Source: Mucilaginibacter terrigena (GTDB lineage: Bacteria > Bacteroidota > Bacteroidia > Sphingobacteriales > Sphingobacteriaceae). From it: DNA of 64,000 nucleotides. The notes under the pieces were generated by a model. It did no database searches, was not told where the DNA came from, and worked only from the letters and a program-made list of their open reading frames with translations. Positions 51,035 through 59,325 of the stretch are shown here, piece after piece (position 1 is the first letter of the stretch; every line of letters begins with the position of its first letter). Location: assembly GCF_004168255.1 (NCBI RefSeq), contig NZ_SEWG01000005.1:124001-188000 (forward strand), given 5' to 3'. A program made the translations under genes and the position numbers.

Positions 51035-52525
51035 CTAATTATTCCAGTTATCCGTTCTAAACGGCTCCATTGGCAAACCTGCATTGTTTTGCAGGTTTGT
51101 TATGGGGAAATTGGTAAAAGCATAGCGTACCGCCACAACGGGTAATGGTGTATCTGCGGGTGCAACAAGTAAAATTTTATCCCCGCTGATATTTGCCGTA
51201 GCCTGCCTGAAAACCTGGTCGGCGCCGGCAACAAAAAAATATTGTTTGATCGGCGCGCCTGCAATGGTATTCAGGCCGTTGGCCGTACCGCTTACAAAAT
51301 CAATGGTTACTTTATTGCCGCTTTGCGAAAAGGACGCGTATTGCGGACCGGTATCCGGCACATTTTCGGCGTAGGTTTTATTCAGCGCCAGTAAAGCCAG
51401 GCGCTCGCCTACCTGTTTTTTATACTTGGGGTGATGGTTGTCTGCCTCGCCTATATCCAATGTAACCACCATGCCAGCCGAGGGGGTACCTTTGCGAACA
51501 TTTGCCTGGGTTTCACGAAATTTGGCCAGGTAATTTTGCGTTGAATTGCCTGCCCCGCCATCGTCAAAGGGCGTTATCTGCACATAATAAAAAGGCAGTT
51601 CGCCCTGGGCAAATTCTGTCCGCCAGCCATTGATCAAAGCAATATTCAGGCTGGTATAATCAGTTACAGGCACCATTTTCTGATTGTTTTCGCCCTGGTA
51701 CCAGGTGAAGCCCTTTATAGTCATTTTGGTTAAGGGCGCTATCATCCCGTTAAAAAGCGCTGAACTTTGGTGCTGGCCGACGTAACCGCTTGTGGCCGGG
51801 CTGGCTTGCAGCGCCGCTTTGTTTGTCCAGGTTTCGCACCAGCTGCCGTTAACTGCCGAAACTATTATGCCGATAGGTACATTAAGATCGGTGTGCAGTT
51901 TCCTGGCAAAAAAGTATGCCGTGGCGCTTAAGCCGCCGGCGGTTGACGGGGAGCAGGTAACCCATGCTGAAGGGTTGGTGAATTGGGCCAATGGCTTATC
52001 CTGGTAATCTTCTTTTACGGTAAATGCCCGTATTTGCGGGTAGTTAGCCGCTGCTATCTCTGCCTCGTAATTTTCAACCCCGCCAAACGATGGAGGCAGT
52101 TTGCCAACTGGCATGGCCATGTTTGATTGGCCCGAGCAGATCCATACATCGCCAATTAAAATATTATCCAGCTTTACTGTTGTTTCGCCGGGGGTAGATA
52201 TGGAAATGTTTTGAGCGGTTGCATTTGCAGGTGCAGCAGGTATAATAGCCTCCCATTCGCCGTTGGCCGAAGTTGTTGCTGTAATCGGGGCCCCGGCCCA
52301 ACTGGCAGTTACTGTAATTGTACTTTGTGCTTTTGCATAGCCCCATATTTTGGCAGGCTTATCGCGCTGTATAACCATATTGCTTTTCAGCACATTGGCC
52401 ACCGAAAACGGCTTACTCACAGGGACATCAACGGGCGGTTTCCCCGGCGGGTCTGTTATTTTATCTTTTTTACAACCGGCTATAAGTATGGCACACAACA
52501 GGCACAATAGTAAACGTAGTCTCAC
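51035..52525 (-). CDS. Sialate O-acetylesterase (SASA, SGNH hydrolase)
   Basis: A 496-residue lipoprotein (signal MRLRLLLCLLCAILIAGC, lipobox IAGC). The SGNH fold has block I GDVWICSGQSNMAMPVG (Ser nucleophile) at about residues 125-141, WYQGENN (about 269) and the C-terminal ADNHHPKYKKQVGERLA (Asp/His). It removes acetyl groups from sialic acids or from other sugar esters; the substrate here is not known. The gene lies between two paralogous lipoprotein genes on the other strand. Its Asn/Gly-rich Ig-like N-terminal domain (about 50-120) has VIQRDKPAKIWGYAKAQSTITV. Confidence 0.88.
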   Translation of the reverse strand: MRLRLLLCLLCAILIAGCKKDKITDPPGKPPVDVPVSKPFSVANVLKSNMVIQRDKPAKIWGYAKAQSTITVTASWAGAPITATTSANGEWEAIIPAAPANATAQNISISTPGETTVKLDNILIGDVWICSGQSNMAMPVGKLPPSFGGVENYEAEIAAANYPQIRAFTVKEDYQDKPLAQFTNPSAWVTCSPSTAGGLSATAYFFARKLHTDLNVPIGIIVSAVNGSWCETWTNKAALQASPATSGYVGQHQSSALFNGMIAPLTKMTIKGFTWYQGENNQKMVPVTDYTSLNIALINGWRTEFAQGELPFYYVQITPFDDGGAGNSTQNYLAKFRETQANVRKGTPSAGMVVTLDIGEADNHHPKYKKQVGERLALLALNKTYAENVPDTGPQYASFSQSGNKVTIDFVSGTANGLNTIAGAPIKQYFFVAGADQVFRQATANISGDKILLVAPADTPLPVVAVRYAFTNFPITNLQNNAGLPMEPFRTDNWNN

Positions 52526-52739
52526 GGGTTAAAAATAATACAATATTTAATTTCAGGGGCTGGTTTTTTAATAAAAAGGCTGCTTGCTATATTATTAAAT
52601 ACAACATTGGCGGTTGAAGATAATAAAGCATGGAAAAGCGCTATAGCAGATAAATATACCGTACAAGTGGTATTGATGCAGGGGCTGTAATGCTGTTGGT
52701 TTGTATAGTCAAATTAATGGCAATAAAAATCCTGCTATC

Positions 52740-53216
52740 ATGAAAAAAATATTATTTATTATGGCTGCGGCAATGCTGGTTTTTGCAGGCTGCAAAAAAG
52801 ACAAAACTGAAAAAACCGGCGGGAACAATACCTGGACGCTGGCCGGAACAACTTATAAAGTTGCTTATACCAACAAAAGTGCTACCAGCGGCGCACGCCC
52901 CAGCACGCTTGTAATATTTGCCGATGCCGGGTTTAACGATCCCAAAGTAAACACATTTAACTTAAGCTTTGCCACTCCACCAACAGCGAGCGGTACCTTT
53001 CAACTTATGGGCGGCGCCGGGGGCGATATTACCGGTAATCAATTTGAACTTTTTGCCGGTGGCGATGGAAAAGCATATGCCTATTTGGGTACAGCAATAG
53101 ATGTTGCAGTAGAAGTTACCGGGGGTAAAATAAAAGTAACCATTCCCGAAATAATGCTTAAGAGCGCATCTGGCGGCGCCGATGTTAAGCTAACCGCATC
53201 AGTTTACGAAAAGTAA
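52740..53216 (+). CDS. Small lipoprotein of the NxW/IPEI family, paralogue 2
   Basis: A 158-residue lipoprotein; ATG 52740 starts MKKILFIMAAAMLVFAGC (Cys18). The domain starts NNTWTLAGTTYKVAYTNKS and ends KIKVTIPEIMLKSASGGADVKLTASVYEK, showing clear kinship with the genes at 50560 and 53372. The middle (GTFQLMGGAGGDITGNQFELFAGGDGKAY) is also shared in kind. Function unknown. A terminator hairpin follows at 53232-53264. Confidence 0.75.
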   Translation: MKKILFIMAAAMLVFAGCKKDKTEKTGGNNTWTLAGTTYKVAYTNKSATSGARPSTLVIFADAGFNDPKVNTFNLSFATPPTASGTFQLMGGAGGDITGNQFELFAGGDGKAYAYLGTAIDVAVEVTGGKIKVTIPEIMLKSASGGADVKLTASVYEK

Positions 53217-53231
53217 ACGTATGTTTTTTAC

Positions 53232-53264
53232 AAAAAAGGCCGCCGGTATACCAGCGGCCTTTTT
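53232..53264. terminator. Terminator after lipoprotein paralogue 2
   Basis: Stem GGCCGC/GCGGCC with flanking AAAAA and TTTTT, loop of ten bases (with further CGGTATACC pairing), at 53233-53263. It ends the gene at 52740. Confidence 0.75.
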
Positions 53265-53371
53265 AATAGGCCGTATCACCGGCTTATCGGTAAATTAGTT
53301 GTTTAAAATAAAAAACATCATGTATCTTAAGCCATTGAAAAAGCAGGGTACAAAACCCTGTTAGCTTAAAT

Positions 53372-53827
53372 ATGATGAAGAAATACGCACTACTGATAAT
53401 TTCGTTTATAGTAATTTTTGCAGCGTCATGTAAAAAGGATGCACAAAAGCCGGTTCACGAAAGTTCATGGACAATCAACGGCACTAAATATAATATCGAA
53501 TTTATTATCTGGTCGGAGAGTGGGGGCCAGGGAGAATATGTATTACAGGATAAAGATGGTAACATGCTAAGGTTAGGGTTTTTAACCAAGCCCGCCTCGG
53601 GCATATCCTACGGGCTTGTATCGTCCGATCTGGAACTAACAAGCTCGCAATTTCATCTTAAAGCGATAGGTAGTTATGGCGCGGTATCCTACAAAGGCGA
53701 GCCTAAAACCATTAATTTTACCAATGATGATCAGGGCATTACCATAAAGATCCCCGAAATTACATTATCAAGCGATACCAACACGCCAAACGACGTAAAA
53801 CTTACCGCGTCTATATTTATTCCCTGA
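53372..53827 (+). CDS. Small lipoprotein of the NxW/IPEI family, paralogue 3
   Basis: A 151-residue lipoprotein starting MMKKYALLIISFIVIFAASC. The domain runs ESSWTINGTKYNIEF to ITIKIPEITLSSDTNTPNDVKLTASIFIP, sharing the SW(S/T)ING and (I/V)IPEI...DVKLTAS pattern with paralogues 1 and 2. It ends in IFIP where the others have YEK. Function unknown. Confidence 0.75.
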   Translation: MMKKYALLIISFIVIFAASCKKDAQKPVHESSWTINGTKYNIEFIIWSESGGQGEYVLQDKDGNMLRLGFLTKPASGISYGLVSSDLELTSSQFHLKAIGSYGAVSYKGEPKTINFTNDDQGITIKIPEITLSSDTNTPNDVKLTASIFIP

Positions 53828-53910
53828 GGCGGCGACATCCGGGTAACATTATCGCTAAAAATTTGTGGATGAATAGGCTTGTTGATACCTTGCCGCCTTA
53901 TTAAAAGGCC

Positions 53911-55104
53911 ATGTTAAGTAATACCGTGTTAGAAGGCAGATCACTATTAAAAAATTTAAAATGCCCGCAATGCGGCGCCGAATACGATGCACCGGTTCCT
54001 AATACTTTTTGTAAAAACACGGCATGTGCAAGCACGCTGTTCGCGCAATACGATCTAAGCCGCCCCCTTGATATAGCTATCCTGAAAGGCCGCCCCGCAA
54101 GCATGTGGCGTTATCGCGAGTTATTGCCCATTGTCAACGCGGAAAATATAGTAACCATGGGCGAAGGGTTCACCCCTATATTGCCAATAGAAAACCTTAA
54201 ACAATTTACCGGCGGCATTAACGTATTCTGGAAAAACGAAGCAGGCAATCCAACCGGGTCGTTCAAGGCCCGCGGGATAGGCATGGCGGTGTCAAAGGCG
54301 AAAGAGTTAGGTATAAAAGCCATTGCGACGCCAACCGCCGGTAATGCAGGCGGTGCCCTGGCGGCTTACGCGGCAAGGGCGGGCATAAGGGCCATCGTAT
54401 ATATGCCAAAGCTTACCCCTCAGGTTTTTAAAGATGAATGCCGCCTTTACGGAGCCGACCTAATAGAGATTGACGGCAATATTGCCGACTGTGGTAAATT
54501 GGTGACAGATGGCGCCGCCGAGCACGGCTGGTTCCAGATCTCGACATTGAAGGAACCTTACCGCCTGGAGGGCAAAAAAACGATGGGCTTTGAAATTGCC
54601 GAACAATTTAACTGGCAGCTGCCCGATGTGGTATTGTACCCAACAGGAGGCGGCACCGGGCTAATCGGCATCTGGAAGGCTTTTGATGAGCTGGAACAGT
54701 TAGGCTGGATAGGCAGCAAGCGGCCCCGCATGGTAGCAGTGCAATCCGAAAGCTGCGGTGGCATAGTAAGCGCGTTTAACGACGGGCAAACCAGCGCCCA
54801 ATTTGTTGATGGCGGCTTTACCATAGCCAATGGCCTGCGTGTGCCAAAATCATTTGCCGATAAAATAATCCTGAAAGTGCTTCGCGATAGTAAAGGAACG
54901 GCGCTTACCGTTAGCGATGCGGAAATGCACGCCGGTATAAAAGAGATTGCCCGCAACGAGGGGATGCTGATAGCGCCCGAAGGCGCCGCGTTATGGCAGG
55001 CCTTTAAAAAACTTAAAACCACCGGGTGGATTCAACCCGGCGAAGTGGTAGTATTGGTAAATACAGGCAGCGGGTATAAATATTTAGAGAACATCAGCGT
55101 TTAA
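53911..55104 (+). CDS. thrC: Threonine synthase
   Basis: A 397-residue PLP enzyme that converts phosphohomoserine to threonine. The N-terminus has two Cys pairs (KCPQCGAEYD, FCKNTACAST) as in the zinc-bearing class of archaeal/bacterial type. Lys119 in NPTGSFKARGIG is the PLP lysine, and the phosphate loop is YPTGGGTGLIGIWKAF. The usual neighbours thrA and thrB are absent. A cysteate synthase or threonine dehydratase-like enzyme of the same fold is less likely but cannot be excluded from sequence alone. Confidence 0.82.
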   Translation: MLSNTVLEGRSLLKNLKCPQCGAEYDAPVPNTFCKNTACASTLFAQYDLSRPLDIAILKGRPASMWRYRELLPIVNAENIVTMGEGFTPILPIENLKQFTGGINVFWKNEAGNPTGSFKARGIGMAVSKAKELGIKAIATPTAGNAGGALAAYAARAGIRAIVYMPKLTPQVFKDECRLYGADLIEIDGNIADCGKLVTDGAAEHGWFQISTLKEPYRLEGKKTMGFEIAEQFNWQLPDVVLYPTGGGTGLIGIWKAFDELEQLGWIGSKRPRMVAVQSESCGGIVSAFNDGQTSAQFVDGGFTIANGLRVPKSFADKIILKVLRDSKGTALTVSDAEMHAGIKEIARNEGMLIAPEGAALWQAFKKLKTTGWIQPGEVVVLVNTGSGYKYLENISV

Positions 55105-55259
55105 CCTTTAGCCGATTATTTTTGCACCATGCAGTAGCGCCAAATTGTCCAAATTGGCCACCTAACTTGTCGCGTTCACGCCCTCTTATTGTGGTTTATT
55201 GGCAGCAAATTTGTAACTGTATATCTTAATCAGTAACAAAACATTAAAACACCAACGTC

Positions 55260-55658
55260 ATGTTAAAAGATTCAAAAGCATTCAGCGGCTTTTCGGTAAA
55301 TGATATCGATGCCGCCAAACAGTTTTACGGCGAAACGCTGGGCCTGCAGGTTGATAAGAACGATGATATGGGCGGCTTGCTCACTATCCACGTTAATGGA
55401 AACGGCAATAATATATTGGCTTACCCAAAGCCAAACCATACCCCGGCAACTTTTACTATCCTTAACTTCCCGGTAAAAAATATTGAGGCGGCAGTAAAAG
55501 AGCTAAAAGCACGCGGCGTAACGTTTGAAAGTTACGATAGCGAGTATCTAAAAACCGACGAGAATAATATTTCTAAAGGCAACGGTGGCCCAAGCATAGC
55601 GTGGTTTACAGACCCGGCCGGCAATATTTTATCGGTGATTGAGATAGGTTCGGAATAG
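55260..55658 (+). CDS. VOC (glyoxalase/bleomycin resistance) family protein
   Basis: A 132-residue single VOC domain with paired beta-alpha-beta units: [34 protein letters not shown] and [31 protein letters not shown], then [16 protein letters not shown]. The family contains metal-dependent lyases, dioxygenases and binding proteins; the substrate is not known here. The expected metal ligands are the late Glu of IEIG and positions in the first unit. It is a separate transcription unit upstream of ligD. Confidence 0.85.
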   Translation: MLKDSKAFSGFSVNDIDAAKQFYGETLGLQVDKNDDMGGLLTIHVNGNGNNILAYPKPNHTPATFTILNFPVKNIEAAVKELKARGVTFESYDSEYLKTDENNISKGNGGPSIAWFTDPAGNILSVIEIGSE

Positions 55659-55721
55659 CACGCGCTTTCTTATTAATTAACTTCTTTTCAAACCATAATT
55701 GGGACTGAATGTTAGTTAGTT

Positions 55722-58454
55722 ATGAGCCTGAAAAAATACGTCGAAAAGAGGGATTTTACAAAAACCTCGGAACCCAAAGCCGGCAGAAGCAAGGATAAGG
55801 ACAAGTTGATGTTTGTGATTCAAAAGCACGATGCAACGCGCCTGCACTACGATTTCAGGCTGGAGATGGAGGGCGTATTAAAAAGTTGGGCTGTACCAAA
55901 AGGGCCTTCAACCGACCCCAAGACGAAACGCCTGGCCATGATGGTGGAAGACCACCCGTTTGACTACCGCAACTTTGAGGGCATTATCCCGCAAGGTGAA
56001 TATGGTGGCGGCACCGTTATTGTTTGGGACGAGGGTACCTACGAGCCTATTGAAGAAATAAAGGGCAAAAAAGCGCAGGAGAAACACCTGCTAAAGCAAC
56101 TTAAGGACGGTTCGTTAAAAATTAAGCTGCACGGAGAAAAGCTGGAAGGCGAATTCGCGCTGGTAAAAACCCACGGAATGGGCGAAAATGGCTGGCTGCT
56201 GATCAAGCATAAAGATGATTTTGCGTCGGCTACGGATATCACCAAAAAGGATAAATCGGTACTCTCCGGAAAAACCATTGAGAAAATGGAAAAAACAAGC
56301 GAAAAAGTTTGGAAGGATGGCGGGGAGCGGGACGTAGAAAAAGAAAAGCCTAAAAAGGCATCAAAAAAAAAACTCCATGAGCCTGCGGATGAAATAGCCG
56401 ACATGGCCGACGATACAGCTGAAGAGAAACTGGATGCCTCCGCAATCCTCAAAAAAGCGCCTAAAGGCAAAATACCTACAGGCATAAAACCCATGCTGGC
56501 TACCCTTGTGAACGAACCCTTTGATGACCCGGACTGGATCTACGAAGTAAAGTGGGATGGCTACCGTACGCTGGGCTTCATCAACAAAGGCGAAGTGCAA
56601 CTCCTATCGCGCAATAACAAAGATTTTAACGAAAAGTACTATCCGCTAAAAAAACTGCTGGAAAGCTGGAAGCTGAACGCGGTTATAGACGGCGAAATAT
56701 TGGTGCTGAATGATAAAGGCGTTTCAAACTTTGGTGCCCTGCAAAATTGGCGCAGCGAGGCCGACGGTGAATTGGTGCTGTATATATTTGATATCCTTTG
56801 GTACGAGGGCAAAAACCTGATGGATCTGCCGCTGATAGAACGCCAGGCTATTATGCGCGATGTGATCCCAACGGATGACGACCGTGTACGACTGAGCCAA
56901 ACCTTTAAAGCCAACGGCACCGAGTTTTTTGAGGCCGCCGGTAAAATAGGTTTGGAAGGCATTATGGCCAAAAGGGCAAGCAGCACCTATTCGGCAGATA
57001 ACCGGTCTAAAGACTGGCTGAAGATCAAGATCAACAAGCGACAGGAGGTGGTTATCGGCGGCTTTACCAAAAACGAGGGGACGGCCAAACAGTTCAGCTC
57101 GCTTTTGCTGGGGGTTTACGAGGGCGGAAAACTGCAATATGTCGGCAAAGTGGGCACAGGGTTTTCTGATAAGCTACAGAAAGAAATGATGGCGAAATTT
57201 GACCCGCTAAAGGTAGACAAAAGCCCGTTCGGCTATGAGCCGGACGTAAACAAGCCGTCAAGATTTCGCCCTAACCCGCCAAAAGCAAAAGCCACGTGGC
57301 TAAAACCCGAACTGGTTTGCGAAGTAAGTTTTGCCGAAGTTACAAGCGATGGTGTGTTCCGCCACCCTTCATTTGAGGGCATGCGCGACGACAAAAAAGC
57401 TAAAGATGTGGTCCGCGAAATGGAGGCCGAGACGGATGAAATTGTGGAGGAAGAACACCATCCCGAAAAGAAAACCAGCGCTAAACATAAGCTGGTTAGC
57501 GCCCCTAAAGAAGGTGTAAAACGCACTTTACTGAACCCCAAGGAAGAAACCCAGGTAAAGAAGATCTGCGGGCACGACCTGAAATTTACCCACCTGAGCA
57601 AGGTTTACTGGCCCGAAGACGGCATTACCAAGCGCGACATGTTCAACTATTATTACCAGGTTGCCGAGTATATTTTACCATACCTTAAGGACAGGCCGCA
57701 ATCTTTGAACCGTTTCCCTAACGGGATCCACGGGCCAAGCTTTTACCAGAAGGATGTGCGTGGTAAATCGCCCGATTGGGTAAAAACATTCCCCTACACC
57801 ACCAGCGAGGGTGAGGACAAAGATTACCTGGTTGGCCACGATGAAGCCACCCTGCTTTGGATGGCATCCCTGGGCTGTATTGAAATGAACCCCTGGTTTA
57901 GCCGCATCCAGTCGCCGGATACCCCGGACTATTGCATCATAGACCTCGATCCGGACAAAAACACCTTCGACCAGGTGATAGAAGCCGCCCAGGAAGTAAA
58001 AAAAGTTTTGGATGCGCTTGATGTGCCAAGTTTCTGTAAAACATCCGGCTCAACGGGCATGCATATTTATATCCCGCTGGGTGCGAAGTACGATTATGAT
58101 CAGTCGCAAATGTTTGCCAGGCTTATTGTAAACATTGTGCACCAGCAGATCCCCGATTATACTTCGCTTGAGCGGATGGTTAAAAACCGCGGCGGCAAAA
58201 TGTACCTCGACTTTTTACAGAACCGCCCCGGCGCAACCATTGCGGGCCCGTATTCTCTTCGTCCAAAGCCTGGCGCAACCGTTTCTATGCCCCTGCATTG
58301 GGACGAGGTAAAGCCCGGCCTTACCATGAAGCACTTCACCATTCATAACACTATCGACAGGCTGAAAAAAGAAGGCGACCTGTTTAAAGGGGTGCTCGGC
58401 AAGGGCATCGACCTGGAAAAAACCATTAAAAAGGCGCAGAGCATATTTAAGTAG
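55722..58454 (+). CDS. ligD: ATP-dependent DNA ligase D (LigD)
   Basis: A 910-residue multifunctional enzyme of bacterial non-homologous end joining. Domain order is phosphoesterase (about 20-165, KHDATRLHYDFRLEMEGVLKSWAVPKGPS; HPFDYRNFEGIIPQGEYGGGTV), a charged linker (about 170-250), ligase (about 260-560, with the adenylated Lys277 in YEVKWDGYR), and polymerase (about 600-905, HLSKVYWPEDGITKRDMFNYY; IDLDPDKN at about 739-746). No Ku gene is near it in this window. A Lys/Asp/Glu-rich linker rather than a Pro-rich one is noticed. Confidence 0.95.
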   Translation: MSLKKYVEKRDFTKTSEPKAGRSKDKDKLMFVIQKHDATRLHYDFRLEMEGVLKSWAVPKGPSTDPKTKRLAMMVEDHPFDYRNFEGIIPQGEYGGGTVIVWDEGTYEPIEEIKGKKAQEKHLLKQLKDGSLKIKLHGEKLEGEFALVKTHGMGENGWLLIKHKDDFASATDITKKDKSVLSGKTIEKMEKTSEKVWKDGGERDVEKEKPKKASKKKLHEPADEIADMADDTAEEKLDASAILKKAPKGKIPTGIKPMLATLVNEPFDDPDWIYEVKWDGYRTLGFINKGEVQLLSRNNKDFNEKYYPLKKLLESWKLNAVIDGEILVLNDKGVSNFGALQNWRSEADGELVLYIFDILWYEGKNLMDLPLIERQAIMRDVIPTDDDRVRLSQTFKANGTEFFEAAGKIGLEGIMAKRASSTYSADNRSKDWLKIKINKRQEVVIGGFTKNEGTAKQFSSLLLGVYEGGKLQYVGKVGTGFSDKLQKEMMAKFDPLKVDKSPFGYEPDVNKPSRFRPNPPKAKATWLKPELVCEVSFAEVTSDGVFRHPSFEGMRDDKKAKDVVREMEAETDEIVEEEHHPEKKTSAKHKLVSAPKEGVKRTLLNPKEETQVKKICGHDLKFTHLSKVYWPEDGITKRDMFNYYYQVAEYILPYLKDRPQSLNRFPNGIHGPSFYQKDVRGKSPDWVKTFPYTTSEGEDKDYLVGHDEATLLWMASLGCIEMNPWFSRIQSPDTPDYCIIDLDPDKNTFDQVIEAAQEVKKVLDALDVPSFCKTSGSTGMHIYIPLGAKYDYDQSQMFARLIVNIVHQQIPDYTSLERMVKNRGGKMYLDFLQNRPGATIAGPYSLRPKPGATVSMPLHWDEVKPGLTMKHFTIHNTIDRLKKEGDLFKGVLGKGIDLEKTIKKAQSIFK

Positions 58455-58671
58455 ACCAAGCCATTTTGTGTATTGTAGGGGCTTATTTAAGTATCAAAAT
58501 GTTCACGTTCACGATTGCACATACAGGCGCTTTTTTGTAACTGGTTGGTAGTAAGGCGTTTTGAAGCGTTAGTGCTGACAAAACAGCGCCACCATTTCAT
58601 AAGAAAATTATGATATCCACTGTAGCAGGATTTTAGCATAGCGTAAGCCGTGGCAGCCATATTTCCCACCT

Positions 58672-58757
58672 TGTTATCCTGAAGGATCTATCGGCGAACT
58701 ATCCATCACAAACTTTTACGGCGGCGATTTGATGCCTCGCTACCGCTCAGCATGACA
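58672..58757. repeat. Decayed REP-like palindrome
   Basis: Left part TGTTATCCTGAAGGATCTATC (58672 on) and right part GCTACCGCTCAGCATGACA (ending 58757) match the outline of the element at 9106-9186 (TGTCAT...CGATAG...ATGACA), with many changes and an internal rearrangement. Confidence 0.4.
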
Positions 58758-58897
58758 GTTTAAATGTATATAGTGAGCCTGTCGACCATTGGCGGACTAT
58801 GCCCCTCGCATAACCTTCGCCAGGCTCAGGCTTACACCCACCGCACGTAATAAAATTATTGTTCTCATAATCAGTTTGTTATAAATAATTTGAAATC

Positions 58898-58944
58898 AAT
58901 ACTAATCAATTAGTTGTAATACTAATTGATTAGTATTAAACTTG
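58898..58944 (+). promoter_or_regulatory. Operator pair and promoter of the BlaI/BlaR1-like operon
   Basis: A 17-base perfect inverted repeat, arms 58898-58914 and 58921-58937, spacer 6. Each arm itself contains a 14-base dyad (ACTAATCAATTAGT at 58901-58914; ACTAATTGATTAGT at 58921-58934) with centres 20 bases apart, about two helical turns. TTG at 58914-58916 and TAAACTTG at 58937-58944 have 20-base spacing and fit the Bacteroidota -33 and -7 (7 of 8). The operators therefore cover the promoter. Confidence 0.75.
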
Positions 58945-58962
58945 TTTTATAATTAGAATTTT

Positions 58963-59325
58963 ATGCAAAAACTGGCTAAGCGCGAAGAACAAATAATGCA
59001 GGTGTACTGGAAACTGGGAAAAGCTTTTATAAAAGAAGTAATACCCGAACTACCCGATCCTAAGCCGCATTACAACTCGGTAGCAACCATGGTGAAGATA
59101 CTGGAGGATAAAGGCTTTTTAGGCCATGAAACCATCGGTAACATTTACAATTATTACCCCAGGGTAAGCCGCGAGGAGTATCAGAAGCATGCTATGAAGG
59201 ATATCGTGAGCCAGTATTTCGACGATTCGTACCCCAGCATGCTGGCCTTTTTCGCCAAAGAGCAAAAAATATCTGAACAGGAACTGGAAGAGATCTTAAA
59301 CCTGATTAAAACCAAAAAGAAATGA
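58963..59325 (+). CDS. BlaI/MecI family transcriptional repressor
   Basis: A 120-residue winged-helix repressor (KREEQIMQVYWKLGKAFIKEVIPELPDPKPHYNSVATMVKILEDKGFLGHETIGNIYNYYPRVSREEYQ), the BlaI/CopY type, with a C-terminal dimerisation helix pair (QEYF-like region, KEQKISEQELEEILNLIKTKKK). The cut site for the partner peptidase would lie near YPSMLAFFAK. It should bind the dyads 58901-58934 and repress itself and the next gene. The stop overlaps the next ATG (ATGA). Confidence 0.93.
   Translation: MQKLAKREEQIMQVYWKLGKAFIKEVIPELPDPKPHYNSVATMVKILEDKGFLGHETIGNIYNYYPRVSREEYQKHAMKDIVSQYFDDSYPSMLAFFAKEQKISEQELEEILNLIKTKKK

Larger units (their letters stand above)
58455..58962. other. Intergenic region between ligD and blaI-like gene
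   Basis: 508 bases without a supported gene. It holds a decayed REP-like palindrome (58672-58757), another repeat remnant with GCCAGGCTCAGGC words near 58800-58835, and the operator and promoter of the BlaI-like gene at 58898-58944. A 60-residue frame on the minus strand is not credible. Confidence 0.7.

Noticed and set aside
58487..58669. 60-residue minus-strand frame after ligD
   Set aside because: There is no domain, it runs into a decayed repeat, and codon use looks random.
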